From positions 1-50,616 of the forward strand of contig RHGE01000045.1 of NCBI GenBank assembly GCA_004296775.1: a stretch of DNA of 50,616 nucleotides, given 5' to 3'. This DNA comes from Marinilabiliaceae bacterium JC017. GTDB lineage: Bacteria > Bacteroidota > Bacteroidia > Bacteroidales > Marinilabiliaceae. The stretch's first letter is position 1. Every line of letters begins with the position of its first letter. A program made the translations under genes and the position numbers. Below the pieces are notes generated by a model, which worked only from the letters and a program-made list of their open reading frames with translations, had not been told where the DNA came from and did not search any database. Positions 1-9,127 of this stretch are shown piece after piece.

Positions 1-156
1 TACTTCCAAAATCATGTTTTCGATTTTTATTCCTGTGCCGGGTATAATAACACACCTATTAGTCTTTTTTTCTCTTTCAAAATAAGACGAATAAATGAAT
101 ATAAGTTCAATGTTCAAGTTGCATTAAGAAGGGTTGCTGAGTAGTTACAAAACTAG

Positions 157-192
157 AATACTCCCGTCGGTACAATGACCAACGGGAGTATT
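157..192 (-). terminator. Hairpin terminator of the 807-aa gene
   Basis: A perfect 11-bp stem (157-167 with 182-192) with a 14-nt loop lies about 60 bases beyond the stop of the minus-strand gene ending at 254. A short T-rich stretch follows on the minus strand. The remaining 1-253 sequence is AT-rich and shows no gene. Confidence 0.65.
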
Positions 193-253
193 ATCTTAGT
201 GTGTGCTGATTACTAATTTAATTCGCTCATTGGTTTATTAAGTAATTAGCATA

Positions 254-2677
254 TTATCTAACCATTGCTTTATAAGTGCTATTGTCAACTATCACAATAT
301 ACATTCCTGATTTAAGTGTGATATAATCTGAGATTACGTTTTGTTCATCGTACACTTTTATCCCGTTAAGGTTTATGATTTGTACCCTTGCATGTTCTGC
401 ACCTTGTATGTTAATGGCATTTTCAACGCCAAACACTTTTACTTTGCTTATGTCATTAGTATTTATGGCCGTGCTTATTCCTACAAAGCCAACACTTACT
501 TCCATTTGTGTAACAGGCTGGTCTGGGCGTACTACGGTAAATGTTGTCTCACCATCGGCAAAGTTAGTTCCGTTAATCGTTATGCTTTCCAATTCGTAAT
601 TTGCATCGGGGGTAGTGGCAATGCTTACCTCTGAACCGCTACATGCGTAACAATTGCTATTGTATTCAACAGCATAAGCTCCACTTAGGCTAAAACTGCC
701 GTTGGTAGTTACTGTGCTAACCAAAGGAATAAGTTCCTGCTTGTTTCCCTGACCGGGGGTCATTGCATCAATGTAAGGAGTATACTTAAACTGTGTATCT
801 ACAAAACCGCCAAACTTAAACTCAATACCGCCAATAGAAATGTTTACGTTGGTAACAGGGTTGTCGCCAATATCTTCGGTTTCAGGTAACCATAGGTACA
901 CGCTACTTTCATTATCCGTAAATACATCGTTGCATGGATATGGCGTATCATCAATGGTAATAGCATCAACCTTAGTGCCTGCTGAAACAGGAAGTTTATA
1001 AGTACTTTGGAATATTCGCTCTGCACCACCGGTACGGGTTGGGCTTCCGTTTGCTGCAAAATGGTAAGTCCCATCGAAATTACCACTTGTAGCATTACAA
1101 GGATTCGCAATACAAACAGAACCTCCGTTTATTTTTACATTTTCATCAAGACCGGGGTTTTCAGCATTCCAAAGTTCAATATAGCTTGTTCCTCCGTTAA
1201 AGGTAATGGTTCCAATTGCTCCCGCTGTGGTATAGTTAGAACTTTTATTGTCAGGAAATTTCTTAAAGACACCACCGTTGACAATAGTGGTACTACCAAT
1301 GTAATAGCAATACACAGCACCACCTTCTACAACTAATGATTCGCCTGTAGACACCGCACCTCCATCATTATTATATATAGTGCCTCCATTTATAATAAGT
1401 TTAGGGGCATTAATAGATGACATTTGAGATAAATACAGGGTGTCGCTATTATTAGCCGAAGTGCCTCTTAGGGTAAGCGTTCCACTTCCCGTATATACTA
1501 TATTCCCGTTTTTACTACTATTCCCTTTGAAATTGGAATTACCATCCAGGATAACTTCAAAATCGTCTGATTTTTCAATAATAATTGCTTTATCATCTGT
1601 AACTGCCTTACTACGGTCAATATTTAGGTTGTGTAGTGTAATAGCATCAGATGGAAAATCGGCAGGAATAGTTACTGTACCTGTTGTAGTTCCTGTAAAA
1701 GTATACCCATCTGTACCATCGTAAGTGTAAGGTTGGTCTCCTACTTGATAGCCTTCATTAATAATTGAGAAATCACCTTCACTAAGGTTGATAATACCAT
1801 TGCCTGCTATAGCTGGCTTTACGGTTAAATCAACCGCCTTGCCATTTACGGTAAAAATATAGGTTTCCGTTCCTGTAGTTACGCTATAATCTCCGTCAGG
1901 AAGGTAGATATAATAGCATGGATCGTCATTGCCCTCCTCATCTTTATGGAAATAACTGAATGAATAATCACGATAATCAGCCCCATTACTTTGAATAGAA
2001 AAATCCTTATCGTTGTTATGAAATAGTTTTACCTGATACACTGCTTTGTCATCAGTATCAATAACATTTCCCTGTAGGGTAGAATTAACGCTTGCAGCAC
2101 CCATAACAATATCACCTGTTTGGTCTTTGTTAGCAATAATTGCTCCTCCATTTATAACACCACTCTTGCATAGTACTGTTATCTTATGATCAAATGAGGT
2201 GTAGGGTAAAATACTGGAATTGATCAAATTAAGGTATTCTAAATCCAAAGTAAGATTGCAATCAGCTTTTCCTTGTCCAACTTCGATTGCTTTAGGTGTT
2301 GTAAAACCTCCAAGACAGTCTCCCTTAAATACAATATCACCCTTATATGTTCTGAAGTATTGATTCCAAATACAATTACCTTTTATTATTATTGTTACTC
2401 CATCGCCCTTTTCATAAAACTTGTCATTGTTAATTATATTCTCTAGTATTACCGTTTTTCCGGTAACATCAGAGTCAATGTAAAGCCTGTTGTTTATTTC
2501 GCCATCAGCAAATCTAAATATGTTTGCATCGCTTGTAGTTGTACCTGTACCATCTTTATAAGAATCCTGATATATGTAAAACCTATCGTTTAATGGAAGT
2601 GAAACTGTAATTATTTCTTGGGCATATCCCCTTAATGCAAAAATGCTGAGAACGATAGTTGATAAAATTCTTTTCAT
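254..2677 (-). CDS. Secreted beta-helix-like protein with T9SS C-terminal tail
   Basis: An 807-aa exported protein. The N-terminus is a classic signal peptide (positive start, hydrophobic core, end near YAQ, residues 1-20). The middle is Thr/Gly/Asn-rich with repeated short strands such as GSGTLTLRG and LVVEGGAVY, suggesting a beta-helix or adhesin-like fold. The last ~75 residues (VRVQIINLNGIKVYD-like, GMYIVIVD) match the type IX secretion (Por secretion) sorting-tail pattern, so surface display or release through the T9SS is inferred. No catalytic motif is recognised. A terminator hairpin precedes it (2694-2726), so it probably has its own promoter or depends on read-through. The T9SS tail is a firm call; the fold is inference. 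Confidence 0.8.
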   Translation of the reverse strand: MKRILSTIVLSIFALRGYAQEIITVSLPLNDRFYIYQDSYKDGTGTTTSDANIFRFADGEINNRLYIDSDVTGKTVILENIINNDKFYEKGDGVTIIIKGNCIWNQYFRTYKGDIVFKGDCLGGFTTPKAIEVGQGKADCNLTLDLEYLNLINSSILPYTSFDHKITVLCKSGVINGGAIIANKDQTGDIVMGAASVNSTLQGNVIDTDDKAVYQVKLFHNNDKDFSIQSNGADYRDYSFSYFHKDEEGNDDPCYYIYLPDGDYSVTTGTETYIFTVNGKAVDLTVKPAIAGNGIINLSEGDFSIINEGYQVGDQPYTYDGTDGYTFTGTTTGTVTIPADFPSDAITLHNLNIDRSKAVTDDKAIIIEKSDDFEVILDGNSNFKGNSSKNGNIVYTGSGTLTLRGTSANNSDTLYLSQMSSINAPKLIINGGTIYNNDGGAVSTGESLVVEGGAVYCYYIGSTTIVNGGVFKKFPDNKSSNYTTAGAIGTITFNGGTSYIELWNAENPGLDENVKINGGSVCIANPCNATSGNFDGTYHFAANGSPTRTGGAERIFQSTYKLPVSAGTKVDAITIDDTPYPCNDVFTDNESSVYLWLPETEDIGDNPVTNVNISIGGIEFKFGGFVDTQFKYTPYIDAMTPGQGNKQELIPLVSTVTTNGSFSLSGAYAVEYNSNCYACSGSEVSIATTPDANYELESITINGTNFADGETTFTVVRPDQPVTQMEVSVGFVGISTAINTNDISKVKVFGVENAINIQGAEHARVQIINLNGIKVYDEQNVISDYITLKSGMYIVIVDNSTYKAMVR

Positions 2678-2693
2678 ATTCCTGTAACAAAGA

Positions 2694-2726
2694 AAAGAGA
2701 CAGAATTATCCTGATTCTGTCTCTTT
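2694..2726 (-). terminator. Hairpin terminator between two minus-strand genes
   Basis: A perfect 13-bp inverted repeat (2694-2706 with 2714-2726) with a 7-nt loop starts 7 bases after the stop of the 272-aa lipoprotein gene. It is followed on the minus strand by a T-rich run, and lies just upstream of the 807-aa gene start. Confidence 0.75.
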
Positions 2727-2732
2727 AATGTT

Positions 2733-3551
2733 TTAATCTAATATTTTATAATTAATAGTTGACCATTGTTTGTTGCTGCCAGAAGTAGCATTTTGATAGG
2801 GGTCAACGCAGAAAGCCCAGTAGTCATCTCCATCTGTAATTACCCAAATAGGCTCATTATAAGTACCTCCACAGTTTCCATGCCATTGCCTTCCGATAAC
2901 AAGGTTATTATCGTAGTAATTTACTGCAGCACTTTGTTTTAAATCGTTGGTATTATAAAAATAATCTGATACAGGTGTGTGGTCGGTAGTATTGAAAGGC
3001 AGGGTGTATGAGCTTTCGCTTGAATACGTTAAGCTTGTGACATCACTTAATTCAAGACATCTTAAATCATCAAGTCCATATTTGTTATTGTTACTTGCAG
3101 TGTAGTTTGCAACCTGATAATCACTCCCAACAACAAAACCCGGACAACCTTTGGCTTGCATGCTACCATTATATGCTTTCTGGTTAAAGAACGTAATCAT
3201 ACCACTTGCAGTAAACGAACCACTAGCAGAACTTGGTGTTACAGAAGCTGTCAATTGGTTTGAAGAAAAATCGAATACTGCTGATACATAATTGGGGTAA
3301 GCAATTGTTGTATGGCGTTTAAAAGTGGTTACATAAACATAACCAGCACTCATACTTCCTCCATTGGATGTCACAGTTGGATCACCCGGAGGGGACATTG
3401 ATTTAAGAGAGCTACTTTCGTCATTTTGGTCTTGTACCTCGAAATCGTTAAACATGTCATCGTCTTTAGAGCAACTTGTTGTTACTACTCCTAATATTGC
3501 CATAGCGGTTATCACCATTGCAATTCTGAAACGCATAAATTTTTGTTTCAT
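2733..3551 (-). CDS. Hypothetical secreted lipoprotein
   Basis: A 272-aa protein with a lipoprotein signal: hydrophobic segment, then a lipobox ending VTTSC, then an acidic SKDDD stretch typical of surface-exposed Bacteroidota lipoproteins. The mature part is Ser/Thr/Tyr/Asn-rich, with strand-like segments and a C-terminal section containing GNCGG and WAFCVDPY. The family is not recognised and no enzyme motif is seen. It sits between an OB-fold-like lipoprotein gene (110 bp upstream) and the T9SS cargo gene. A strong terminator follows. Some surface or adhesive role is possible but is only inference. Confidence 0.75.
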   Translation of the reverse strand: MKQKFMRFRIAMVITAMAILGVVTTSCSKDDDMFNDFEVQDQNDESSSLKSMSPPGDPTVTSNGGSMSAGYVYVTTFKRHTTIAYPNYVSAVFDFSSNQLTASVTPSSASGSFTASGMITFFNQKAYNGSMQAKGCPGFVVGSDYQVANYTASNNNKYGLDDLRCLELSDVTSLTYSSESSYTLPFNTTDHTPVSDYFYNTNDLKQSAAVNYYDNNLVIGRQWHGNCGGTYNEPIWVITDGDDYWAFCVDPYQNATSGSNKQWSTINYKILD

Positions 3552-3660
3552 AATTTATTACTTTTAAATTAACTGTTAATATGAGACACCACCGTGCTTT
3601 ATCCCTCCGGTGGACATTAAGGATTTAGTTAATGAGTTAATCCGTTAGTTAATTAGTACA

Positions 3661-4224
3661 TTATTCTTGTAATTCATATTTTTCTGCCTGAACAGTATAA
3701 GCAGTGTAGTAAGGAATTTCTCCTGTTGTAATCTGCTTGTGTATTTGCAGTATTTCGGCAATTTCCTGTTTAAAATGCTCGGTATCTTCTTCCCCTGCAT
3801 GGTTCTTTTTTGCTTTCTTTTTCCATGCTTTTACCATTTCGGCATCCATATTATTGGGAATTAATATGCCTGTTACCATTGTGGTATAACCAATAATATC
3901 AGCACCTATAGCATCAAAGCTTTCGCCCAACTCAATTTTTAGTTCCTGCGAACCATCGGTACTTAATATTTTAAAGCGTTTACCGCCATGCTTGCATACA
4001 TGCTCTATTATACCGCTTACATTTACGGTTTGCCCCGAAAGCTTATCGGCTTGCTCTAAAAGCGATTCTACTGTTTGGTAGGTAATGGTTTTAACCTTTT
4101 GAGCTTGTGCTTTCTGAACGGTTTCGCTTTCCCTTATCTTTTCCTTATTACTTGTTGTTTGATTACATCCGATGCTAAAAACTATTAAAGCAAGGGTTGT
4201 GATTGCATTTATTTTTTTCATCAT
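3661..4224 (-). CDS. Lipoprotein with OB-fold-like domain
   Basis: A 187-aa protein starting MMKKINAI with a lipobox ending FSIGC near residue 20, so probably membrane-anchored. Residues ~48-125 (QTVNVSGIIEHVCKHGGKRFKI, then IGYTTMVTGIL) resemble the small OB-fold modules of Bacteroidota periplasmic proteins. The HVCKHGGKR stretch could bind a metal or other ligand. The C-terminal ~60 residues are Lys/Glu-rich and probably helical (HFKQEIAEILQIHKQI). No pathway is evident from neighbours. The OB-fold assignment is tentative; the lipoprotein call is firm. Confidence 0.75.
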   Translation of the reverse strand: MMKKINAITTLALIVFSIGCNQTTSNKEKIRESETVQKAQAQKVKTITYQTVESLLEQADKLSGQTVNVSGIIEHVCKHGGKRFKILSTDGSQELKIELGESFDAIGADIIGYTTMVTGILIPNNMDAEMVKAWKKKAKKNHAGEEDTEHFKQEIAEILQIHKQITTGEIPYYTAYTVQAEKYELQE

Positions 4225-4261
4225 GTTACTTAGTTAATTATTCAATCCTTTCAGAATTGTA

Positions 4262-4330
4262 GTCGCGCTTCGTGTTTTTATCCCCGCACTTCGTACGTGG
4301 TTATTATTGTTCGACCACTTCGTGGCCTTT
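4262..4330. repeat. Short CACTTCGTG-like hairpin repeats
   Basis: The gap upstream of the OB-fold lipoprotein carries three related motifs: GCGCTTCGTG near 4264, GCACTTCGTACGTGG near 4286 and CCACTTCGTGG near 4315. Each can form a small hairpin. They may be remnants of an intergenic repeat family; no function is evident. Confidence 0.4.
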
Positions 4331-4364
4331 AATTAGCTCAATAATTCATTATCACATTTATTTA

Positions 4365-5669
4365 TTATTGCACAACTACTTTCTTTCCTATACCATCGAT
4401 CGTTACAATATATAGTCCCGGTTTTGCAGCTATCTGTATAGTTCCTGGAGTTAGCTGCACTTTTTTCACAAGGTTTCCGCTTATGTTGTAAATTTCTACT
4501 TGAGTATTTTCTTTTTGGCATTGTACCATAATGATGCCTTGTGTACCCCATGTTTTAGAATCGGTAGTGGGAGTAGTAATGCTAGTGGTAGCAGTACCCA
4601 CAGCACCATCAATATATCCGGGGCACCATGCAATGGAATTAGTGGCGGTATAGGTGCCATCGCCATTTTTGGTACGCTTAATCCGTTTTATCAAACGTAC
4701 ACTTCGCCCCATAGCCCCACCTTTTGTAGAGGCTGTCATGGTATTATCTACATTGCTGAGAATTAAATACCGTCTGCCAAGTCCATCGTGTGGTGTTGAG
4801 TGTGTAGCAATCCCTGTCCAAATTGTGGCTAATGTTCCAAAACCACTATGTACTCCTTCCATTTGCCCTGCCGGAGGAAAGCACAAGCCCGAAGCATTAT
4901 AGGGTATTTCCCCTGCCCTTGGAGAACCTGTTTCCCAAAGGGTACGGCGGTCGCTTTTTAGGAACAAACCAAAGTTGGGAGCTGCGGTTACTGTCCATAT
5001 GTATTCGTAATTCTGCTCAACTTTTTCGGTATCTACGCTTTTCCATACTCCAAAGCGTTTCATTAGATTATAAAAGTCAAGTGTGTCGGGTATTATCCAA
5101 CCTGGATCTTTTAACAGTTTTTTCTTTTTATACAGGGTGGCATAACCAACTTGCCAGTTGTAGAGACAACCATAAACAGCATCATTGACAGAGTCATCAT
5201 TGGAATGTGTATAACGAAATTCAGAGGTGTTTCCTTCTTCATACCCACCGTCACAAGAACCATCCCATTCAACAAATTTTTGCATTTGCGTGCCATCGGC
5301 AAAAGTTTTGGTACGTAGATTCTCTGCCATCCACCAGGTATCGCCAAAGCGGAGGGTTTTATATACATTGCCTTCGTAATCTTCTACAGTACCTTCTTCA
5401 TCGGCTAGCCAGGGTGTTTCGGTAGGTGCATCGGGTTTGTAATCAAAGTTGTTTTCGATAATGCCATACATGTATTCGCTTGCGTACCATGTCAGTTCTT
5501 TTGTCCAGTTAATACACCGAAATTCATTGCCTTCAAGTTTGTCACCTTTCCAGTCTTCAGGATAGCAAGGAAGCCATTTACTTGCCCATAGGCTTGTCGG
5601 GCATAATACACAGCATAGTACCAAGATTAATGCTGATTTCAATAATGAAATATGTAAAGAAAGATTCAT
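4365..5669 (-). CDS. FISUMP-domain protein with T9SS sorting tail
   Basis: A 434-aa exported protein with a signal peptide (hydrophobic residues ~9-28, end near LWAS). From about residue 95 it has the FISUMP (Fibrobacter succinogenes major paralogous) signature: DYEGNVYKTLRFGDTWW followed by MAENLRT, with the later YNWQVGYA, PDTLDFYNLMKRFG and FPPAGQM elements. The last ~70 residues (VEIYNISGNLVKKVQL, GLYIVTIDG, KKVVVQ) form a type IX secretion tail. FISUMP proteins are common surface proteins of unresolved function. The gene is first of the minus-strand group, with a 140-bp gap before the next gene. The upstream region contains 21-bp-spaced direct repeats (5920-5953). Confidence 0.85.
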   Translation of the reverse strand: MNLSLHISLLKSALILVLCCVLCPTSLWASKWLPCYPEDWKGDKLEGNEFRCINWTKELTWYASEYMYGIIENNFDYKPDAPTETPWLADEEGTVEDYEGNVYKTLRFGDTWWMAENLRTKTFADGTQMQKFVEWDGSCDGGYEEGNTSEFRYTHSNDDSVNDAVYGCLYNWQVGYATLYKKKKLLKDPGWIIPDTLDFYNLMKRFGVWKSVDTEKVEQNYEYIWTVTAAPNFGLFLKSDRRTLWETGSPRAGEIPYNASGLCFPPAGQMEGVHSGFGTLATIWTGIATHSTPHDGLGRRYLILSNVDNTMTASTKGGAMGRSVRLIKRIKRTKNGDGTYTATNSIAWCPGYIDGAVGTATTSITTPTTDSKTWGTQGIIMVQCQKENTQVEIYNISGNLVKKVQLTPGTIQIAAKPGLYIVTIDGIGKKVVVQ

Positions 5670-5919
5670 GATATTAATTTGTTATTGTGTTAATATGGTA
5701 ATGTGATAATTAGTTAATTCCGATACGCTACAATTTTCGGGACAGGTTGTGATAATTAGCACATTGAACCATTATCACATTATTTAATTATCACATTATT
5801 TCATCATTTTTTGGGATACCATTTTCATTTGTTACTATATATTTTTGTGTCGTTATTTTTAATTCGTCTAAATAATCACGGTTCAAAAATAGGGGCGAGT
5901 GAAAAATAAACAGGTCTGT

Positions 5920-5953
5920 AATCCGACATTTAATTTTTGAAATCCGACATTTA
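5920..5953. promoter_or_regulatory. Direct repeats with 21-bp spacing (AraC-type operator candidate)
   Basis: Two identical 13-mers, AATCCGACATTTA, start at 5920 and 5941, exactly 21 bp apart. The second is followed by GTCGG, making a CCGAC/GTCGG inverted pair. AraC-family dimers classically bind direct half-sites spaced 21 bp. The pair lies between the divergent FISUMP gene (start 5669) and the AraC-family gene (start 6057), so it may control either or both. Confidence 0.5.
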
Positions 5954-6056
5954 TTTTAGTCGGTAGTTAGAAGTTGGGTGATGGAAGTAAGTAATTAGTT
6001 AATGGACTAATTAGAATATTTGAAAATGAAAAAATGAATTAAAAAAGGTATATCGG

Positions 6057-7028
6057 TTGAGAGTTACGGCGGACATACAGGAATACAACAGAGAGTCTGG
6101 GAGCTGCCAGATATTGGAAATAGACAATGTGTTTGCAATGAATATTAAGGAATGTACTATACCCAAAAACTTCCGATACTGTACCAACCGACATAACCGT
6201 TTATGCTGCTGTAGTTTCGATTCAGAGTTTTGTAAAGACAGGTGTTTAAACATTGCAACACGGGGCGAGGCTGCGGTTTTTGTTTTTTCTGACGGATGCA
6301 AAGAATGTACCGATAACGGATTTTTTAGGCAATGTAAATCGTGTGGCAAGCGTTTTAACCTTTTATATCTAACCGGGGAGAACGATTTTTTAATTAAGTT
6401 TGATACCCAATATGACAAAAACTACAAGTTTGTAGTATTGTCGAAAGACAGGTTTCACTATCTGACCGAAGGATACCCCAGCCTGTTTGAGCCTGTGAAC
6501 AGCTTAGGCAAGAATACTTTTTTTCCATTATTAGAACCTGATAAATATTTTACCTATGAAATATGCCAGATAATAGGGCAAATACAAAACTGCCAGTTAG
6601 ATGGAAAAACAGTTCCTTTATACATAGAAGCAAAAATACTTGAACTTTTGGCTTTCTTGTTAAATGCAAAGGAAAGAAAAGATAAAAACCATATACAGGA
6701 ATGTGTTTTAGGGAAAGTGTATAAAGCGCGGAAAATACTGGAAAAACATTACCAAAACCCACCCAATATACGTGACCTTGCTTTGCTGGTAGGCACAAAC
6801 GAAACAACCCTGAAAACCAATTTCAGGAACCTGTCTAATACTACTATCTATAACTATCTGCTCGATTACCGTATGAGCAAAGCCAAAGAAATGCTGCTAG
6901 AAAACAAACAGAGTATATTGAGTATTGCCAAACAAGTGGGTTACGACAGACAGGCTAATTTTACAACGGCATTTAAACGTAAGTTTGGCTTGACTCCAAG
7001 CGAGTTTTTGAAAGAGAATTTTAATTAG
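6057..7028 (+). CDS. AraC-family regulator with Cys-rich N-terminal half
   Basis: A 323-aa transcription factor. Residues ~222-323 are a standard AraC double helix-turn-helix (NIRDLALLVGTNETTLKTNF, then SILSIAKQVGYDRQANFTTAFKRKFGLTPSEF), close to the PchR-like branch. The N-terminal ~100 residues are exceptional, with about a dozen cysteines including C50-C52 in a row and a C81xxC84...C93xxC96 set that could bind a metal or act as a redox sensor. The reading frame starts with TTG at 6057; an in-frame stop lies just upstream (6027). A later ATG at 6138 is a possible alternative start. Its divergent placement suggests it controls the minus-strand exported genes. Confidence 0.8.
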   Translation: MRVTADIQEYNRESGSCQILEIDNVFAMNIKECTIPKNFRYCTNRHNRLCCCSFDSEFCKDRCLNIATRGEAAVFVFSDGCKECTDNGFFRQCKSCGKRFNLLYLTGENDFLIKFDTQYDKNYKFVVLSKDRFHYLTEGYPSLFEPVNSLGKNTFFPLLEPDKYFTYEICQIIGQIQNCQLDGKTVPLYIEAKILELLAFLLNAKERKDKNHIQECVLGKVYKARKILEKHYQNPPNIRDLALLVGTNETTLKTNFRNLSNTTIYNYLLDYRMSKAKEMLLENKQSILSIAKQVGYDRQANFTTAFKRKFGLTPSEFLKENFN

Positions 7029-7137
7029 TTAATGAATAAATTAGCACATTGTTGTATTACTGACATTTCCCATAGATGTTTAATACCTATAAAGCTTGCT
7101 TTGCAAGTATTTTGCCAATAGCGAATTTATCAAATTA

Positions 7138-7530
7138 TACGAATTGTTTTTCGAGGTTGGATCAACAATTTCAAACATGCCTATATCAAAACCAAATTAG
7201 AGGAACTGGACGGGTGGTTCCATAATAGGCTTAGGTACTGTATTTGGCATCGCTGAATTGGAGCGAAGCGTAAATCATGAACACAATAAAAACAAACACT
7301 TGTGAATGAAAAAGCCTGAACGGAAAAGAAAGTATTTAATTCGTTTAGGAGTAGAAGCAGGATGAGAGGTTGGGCTATCGCTCAGAGTCCCATATTGGGA
7401 ATTACCATCATTGTAAATTGACTTCAAAAGCGTGGGTACATTCCTTTGGCTGAGATGTACAATCAAATGTCTTCATCTCTACCGACAAATCCGAATTCGC
7501 TTTTGACTGCGTCTATTTTCAATTCTCCAT
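7138..7530 (+). pseudogene. Group II intron maturase remnant (C-terminal part)
   Basis: No intact frame exists, but fragments of a group II intron-encoded reverse transcriptase/maturase are legible. At about 7151-7251 one frame reads RGWINNFKHAYIKTKLEELD then GWFHNRLRYCIWHR, the maturase X-domain signature. After a frame change, KRKYLIRLGVEAG is readable from ~7321, then RGWAIAQSPILGITI from ~7366 and KRGYIPLAEMYNQM to about 7469. Stops and frameshifts separate the pieces, and the 5' part of the intron and the RT core are missing. It runs straight into the intron 3' end at 7539. Confidence 0.8.
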
Positions 7531-7538
7531 GATGTAGA

Positions 7539-7673
7539 GAACCGCCGTATATGTGCCTGAGATTTAAATGTCCGGCGGCCATTTGAATCGAAAGGAAGGG
7601 ACGAAGCTCGTGCACTACGGTGGTGTGAGAGCTTTTCCGCCAGGCTTTTGGCCTAGCGGTTGGCTACTCGATT
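7539..7673 (+). mobile_element. Group II intron 3' end (domains V/VI)
   Basis: The stretch begins GAACCGCCGTAT, continues through TACGGTGGTGTGAGAG (7616-7631), a domain VI-like hairpin (CCGCCAGGC/GCCTAGCGG) and ends CTACTCGATT at 7673. This is the typical terminal arrangement of Bacteroidota group II introns. About 60 extra bases lie between the two sides of the domain V stem. A second copy of the same 3' end lies at 9531-9666. Confidence 0.7.
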
Positions 7674-7714
7674 AGCAGCAGTTATTCCTGCTCCTACATT
7701 AGTAAATGGTCACC

Positions 7715-9061
7715 TTATTTATTAATGATATTCTTATAGACTTTACCGTCTTTCATTATTAATAATAGGTTCTTCTCAGGATTGGTTAGAATTTCAATAT
7801 TCTCTAGTGGATTACCATCAATCAAAAGAATATCTGCCAATGCACCTTCTTCAATTACCCCAATTTTCCCAGGATATGGATTACGTGGTCCTGATAAAGC
7901 CAAAATTCCACCATTAATAGAAGTTGCTTGCTTCAATATTTCAGCATTAGTAAACCATTTTGTGCGATTTGTAAACTCTTCACATAAAGTTTTCTTTACT
8001 TCCATATCCATAAGTAAATCGCTACCAAATGCCACTTTAGCATTGTGTTTTTTACAAAGACTTAATAAATTGTCCAGTCCATCAGCAGCTTGTTGTTGAC
8101 GTGCTTTTTGAGCAGAAGTAAAACTAGACGGTGCTTCTGCTAGATAAACACCCGTTTGTGCACTTATGTAACAATCGTTTTCTACAGCCATTTTTACGGT
8201 TTCTTCTGTAATCAAATTGCAATGTTCTAATGTTTTTGCACCTGCTTTAATCGCTATCTGTGTAGCTTTATCTGTGTAAGTATGTACAGCCAAGTAGGTA
8301 TTCCAACGATCGGCTTCGTCGGCAGCAGCTTTTACCTCTTCATACGAATATTCTACAATGTCTAACGGATCGTACATGCCTGATACGGCACCACCAACAA
8401 ACATTTTTATAAAAGCCGCACCACTTCTCATATGCATTCTTGCTGCAGAAAGTACTTCAGGAACTCCATCGGCAAATGTTGTTACTCCAGTAACTTCTAA
8501 TTCTGAATGAGAAGAACCTCCTAATTGTCGTGGTAATGTTAAAGGAGAGCGATAATCTCCATGTCCGGCAGTCATGCTAATTGGGGGGCCACTTGCATAA
8601 ATACGCGGACCTTTAAAGTAACCTTCATCAATAGCTCTTTTAACTCCAAAAACAGAACCGCCCACGTCTCTTATTGTTGTAAATCCCATCATTAAGGTTT
8701 TTTCAGCTTGATATAAACTTAATGCAGAATGATAATCAGCTGGTGCATAAAACATATCTGCAGGACCTGTATTTAATGCAAGATGGGCATGTATATCCAT
8801 AAAGCCAGGGCTTAATGTAGCACCTTTTGCATCAATCACCATTGCGCCTTTGGGCACTTTATTACTTGCCCCAATTTGTTTAATGATGTTACCTTCAATC
8901 AATACGCTTTGATTTTTAATAAGTGCATCGCTTTTACCATCAAAAATATTCGCGTTTGTAATTAAGATGCTTTCAACTTCCTGTGCTGAAATCACTCCGA
9001 TAAAAAAAATGGAAAACAATAATCCAAGTAAAGTTCTCTTTAGTGTCATAGTTTTAATCAT
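7715..9061 (-). CDS. Exported amidohydrolase (imidazolonepropionase/prolidase-like)
   Basis: A 448-aa metal-dependent hydrolase of the amidohydrolase superfamily, exported by a signal peptide (residues ~8-27, end ISAQ). Binding residues of the (beta/alpha)8 barrel are visible: H91 and H93 in GFMDIHAHL, a probable carboxylated K219 in AAFIKMFVGG, H260 in LAVHTYT, H280 in LEHCN and D348 in AFGSDLL. The N- and C-terminal segments (ILITNANIFDG, GALADILLIDGNPL) form the usual composite beta-sandwich. Relatives include exported Xaa-Pro/Xaa-Arg dipeptidases and imidazolonepropionase-like enzymes; the substrate cannot be told. Its 3' end is 41 bp from a group II intron remnant, and its start is 67 bp from a ~310-bp repeat that also precedes the 254-aa gene. 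Confidence 0.88.
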   Translation of the reverse strand: MIKTMTLKRTLLGLLFSIFFIGVISAQEVESILITNANIFDGKSDALIKNQSVLIEGNIIKQIGASNKVPKGAMVIDAKGATLSPGFMDIHAHLALNTGPADMFYAPADYHSALSLYQAEKTLMMGFTTIRDVGGSVFGVKRAIDEGYFKGPRIYASGPPISMTAGHGDYRSPLTLPRQLGGSSHSELEVTGVTTFADGVPEVLSAARMHMRSGAAFIKMFVGGAVSGMYDPLDIVEYSYEEVKAAADEADRWNTYLAVHTYTDKATQIAIKAGAKTLEHCNLITEETVKMAVENDCYISAQTGVYLAEAPSSFTSAQKARQQQAADGLDNLLSLCKKHNAKVAFGSDLLMDMEVKKTLCEEFTNRTKWFTNAEILKQATSINGGILALSGPRNPYPGKIGVIEEGALADILLIDGNPLENIEILTNPEKNLLLIMKDGKVYKNIINK

Positions 9062-9127
9062 TAAAATTTATAATTTGGTTTCATTTAAATATTCAATTTA
9101 TGGTGACAAATTCGCTTTAATTGCTAC

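Noticed and set aside
6011-6418. A 135-aa minus-strand ORF
   Set aside because: Antisense to the AraC regulator, whose homology fixes the coding strand.
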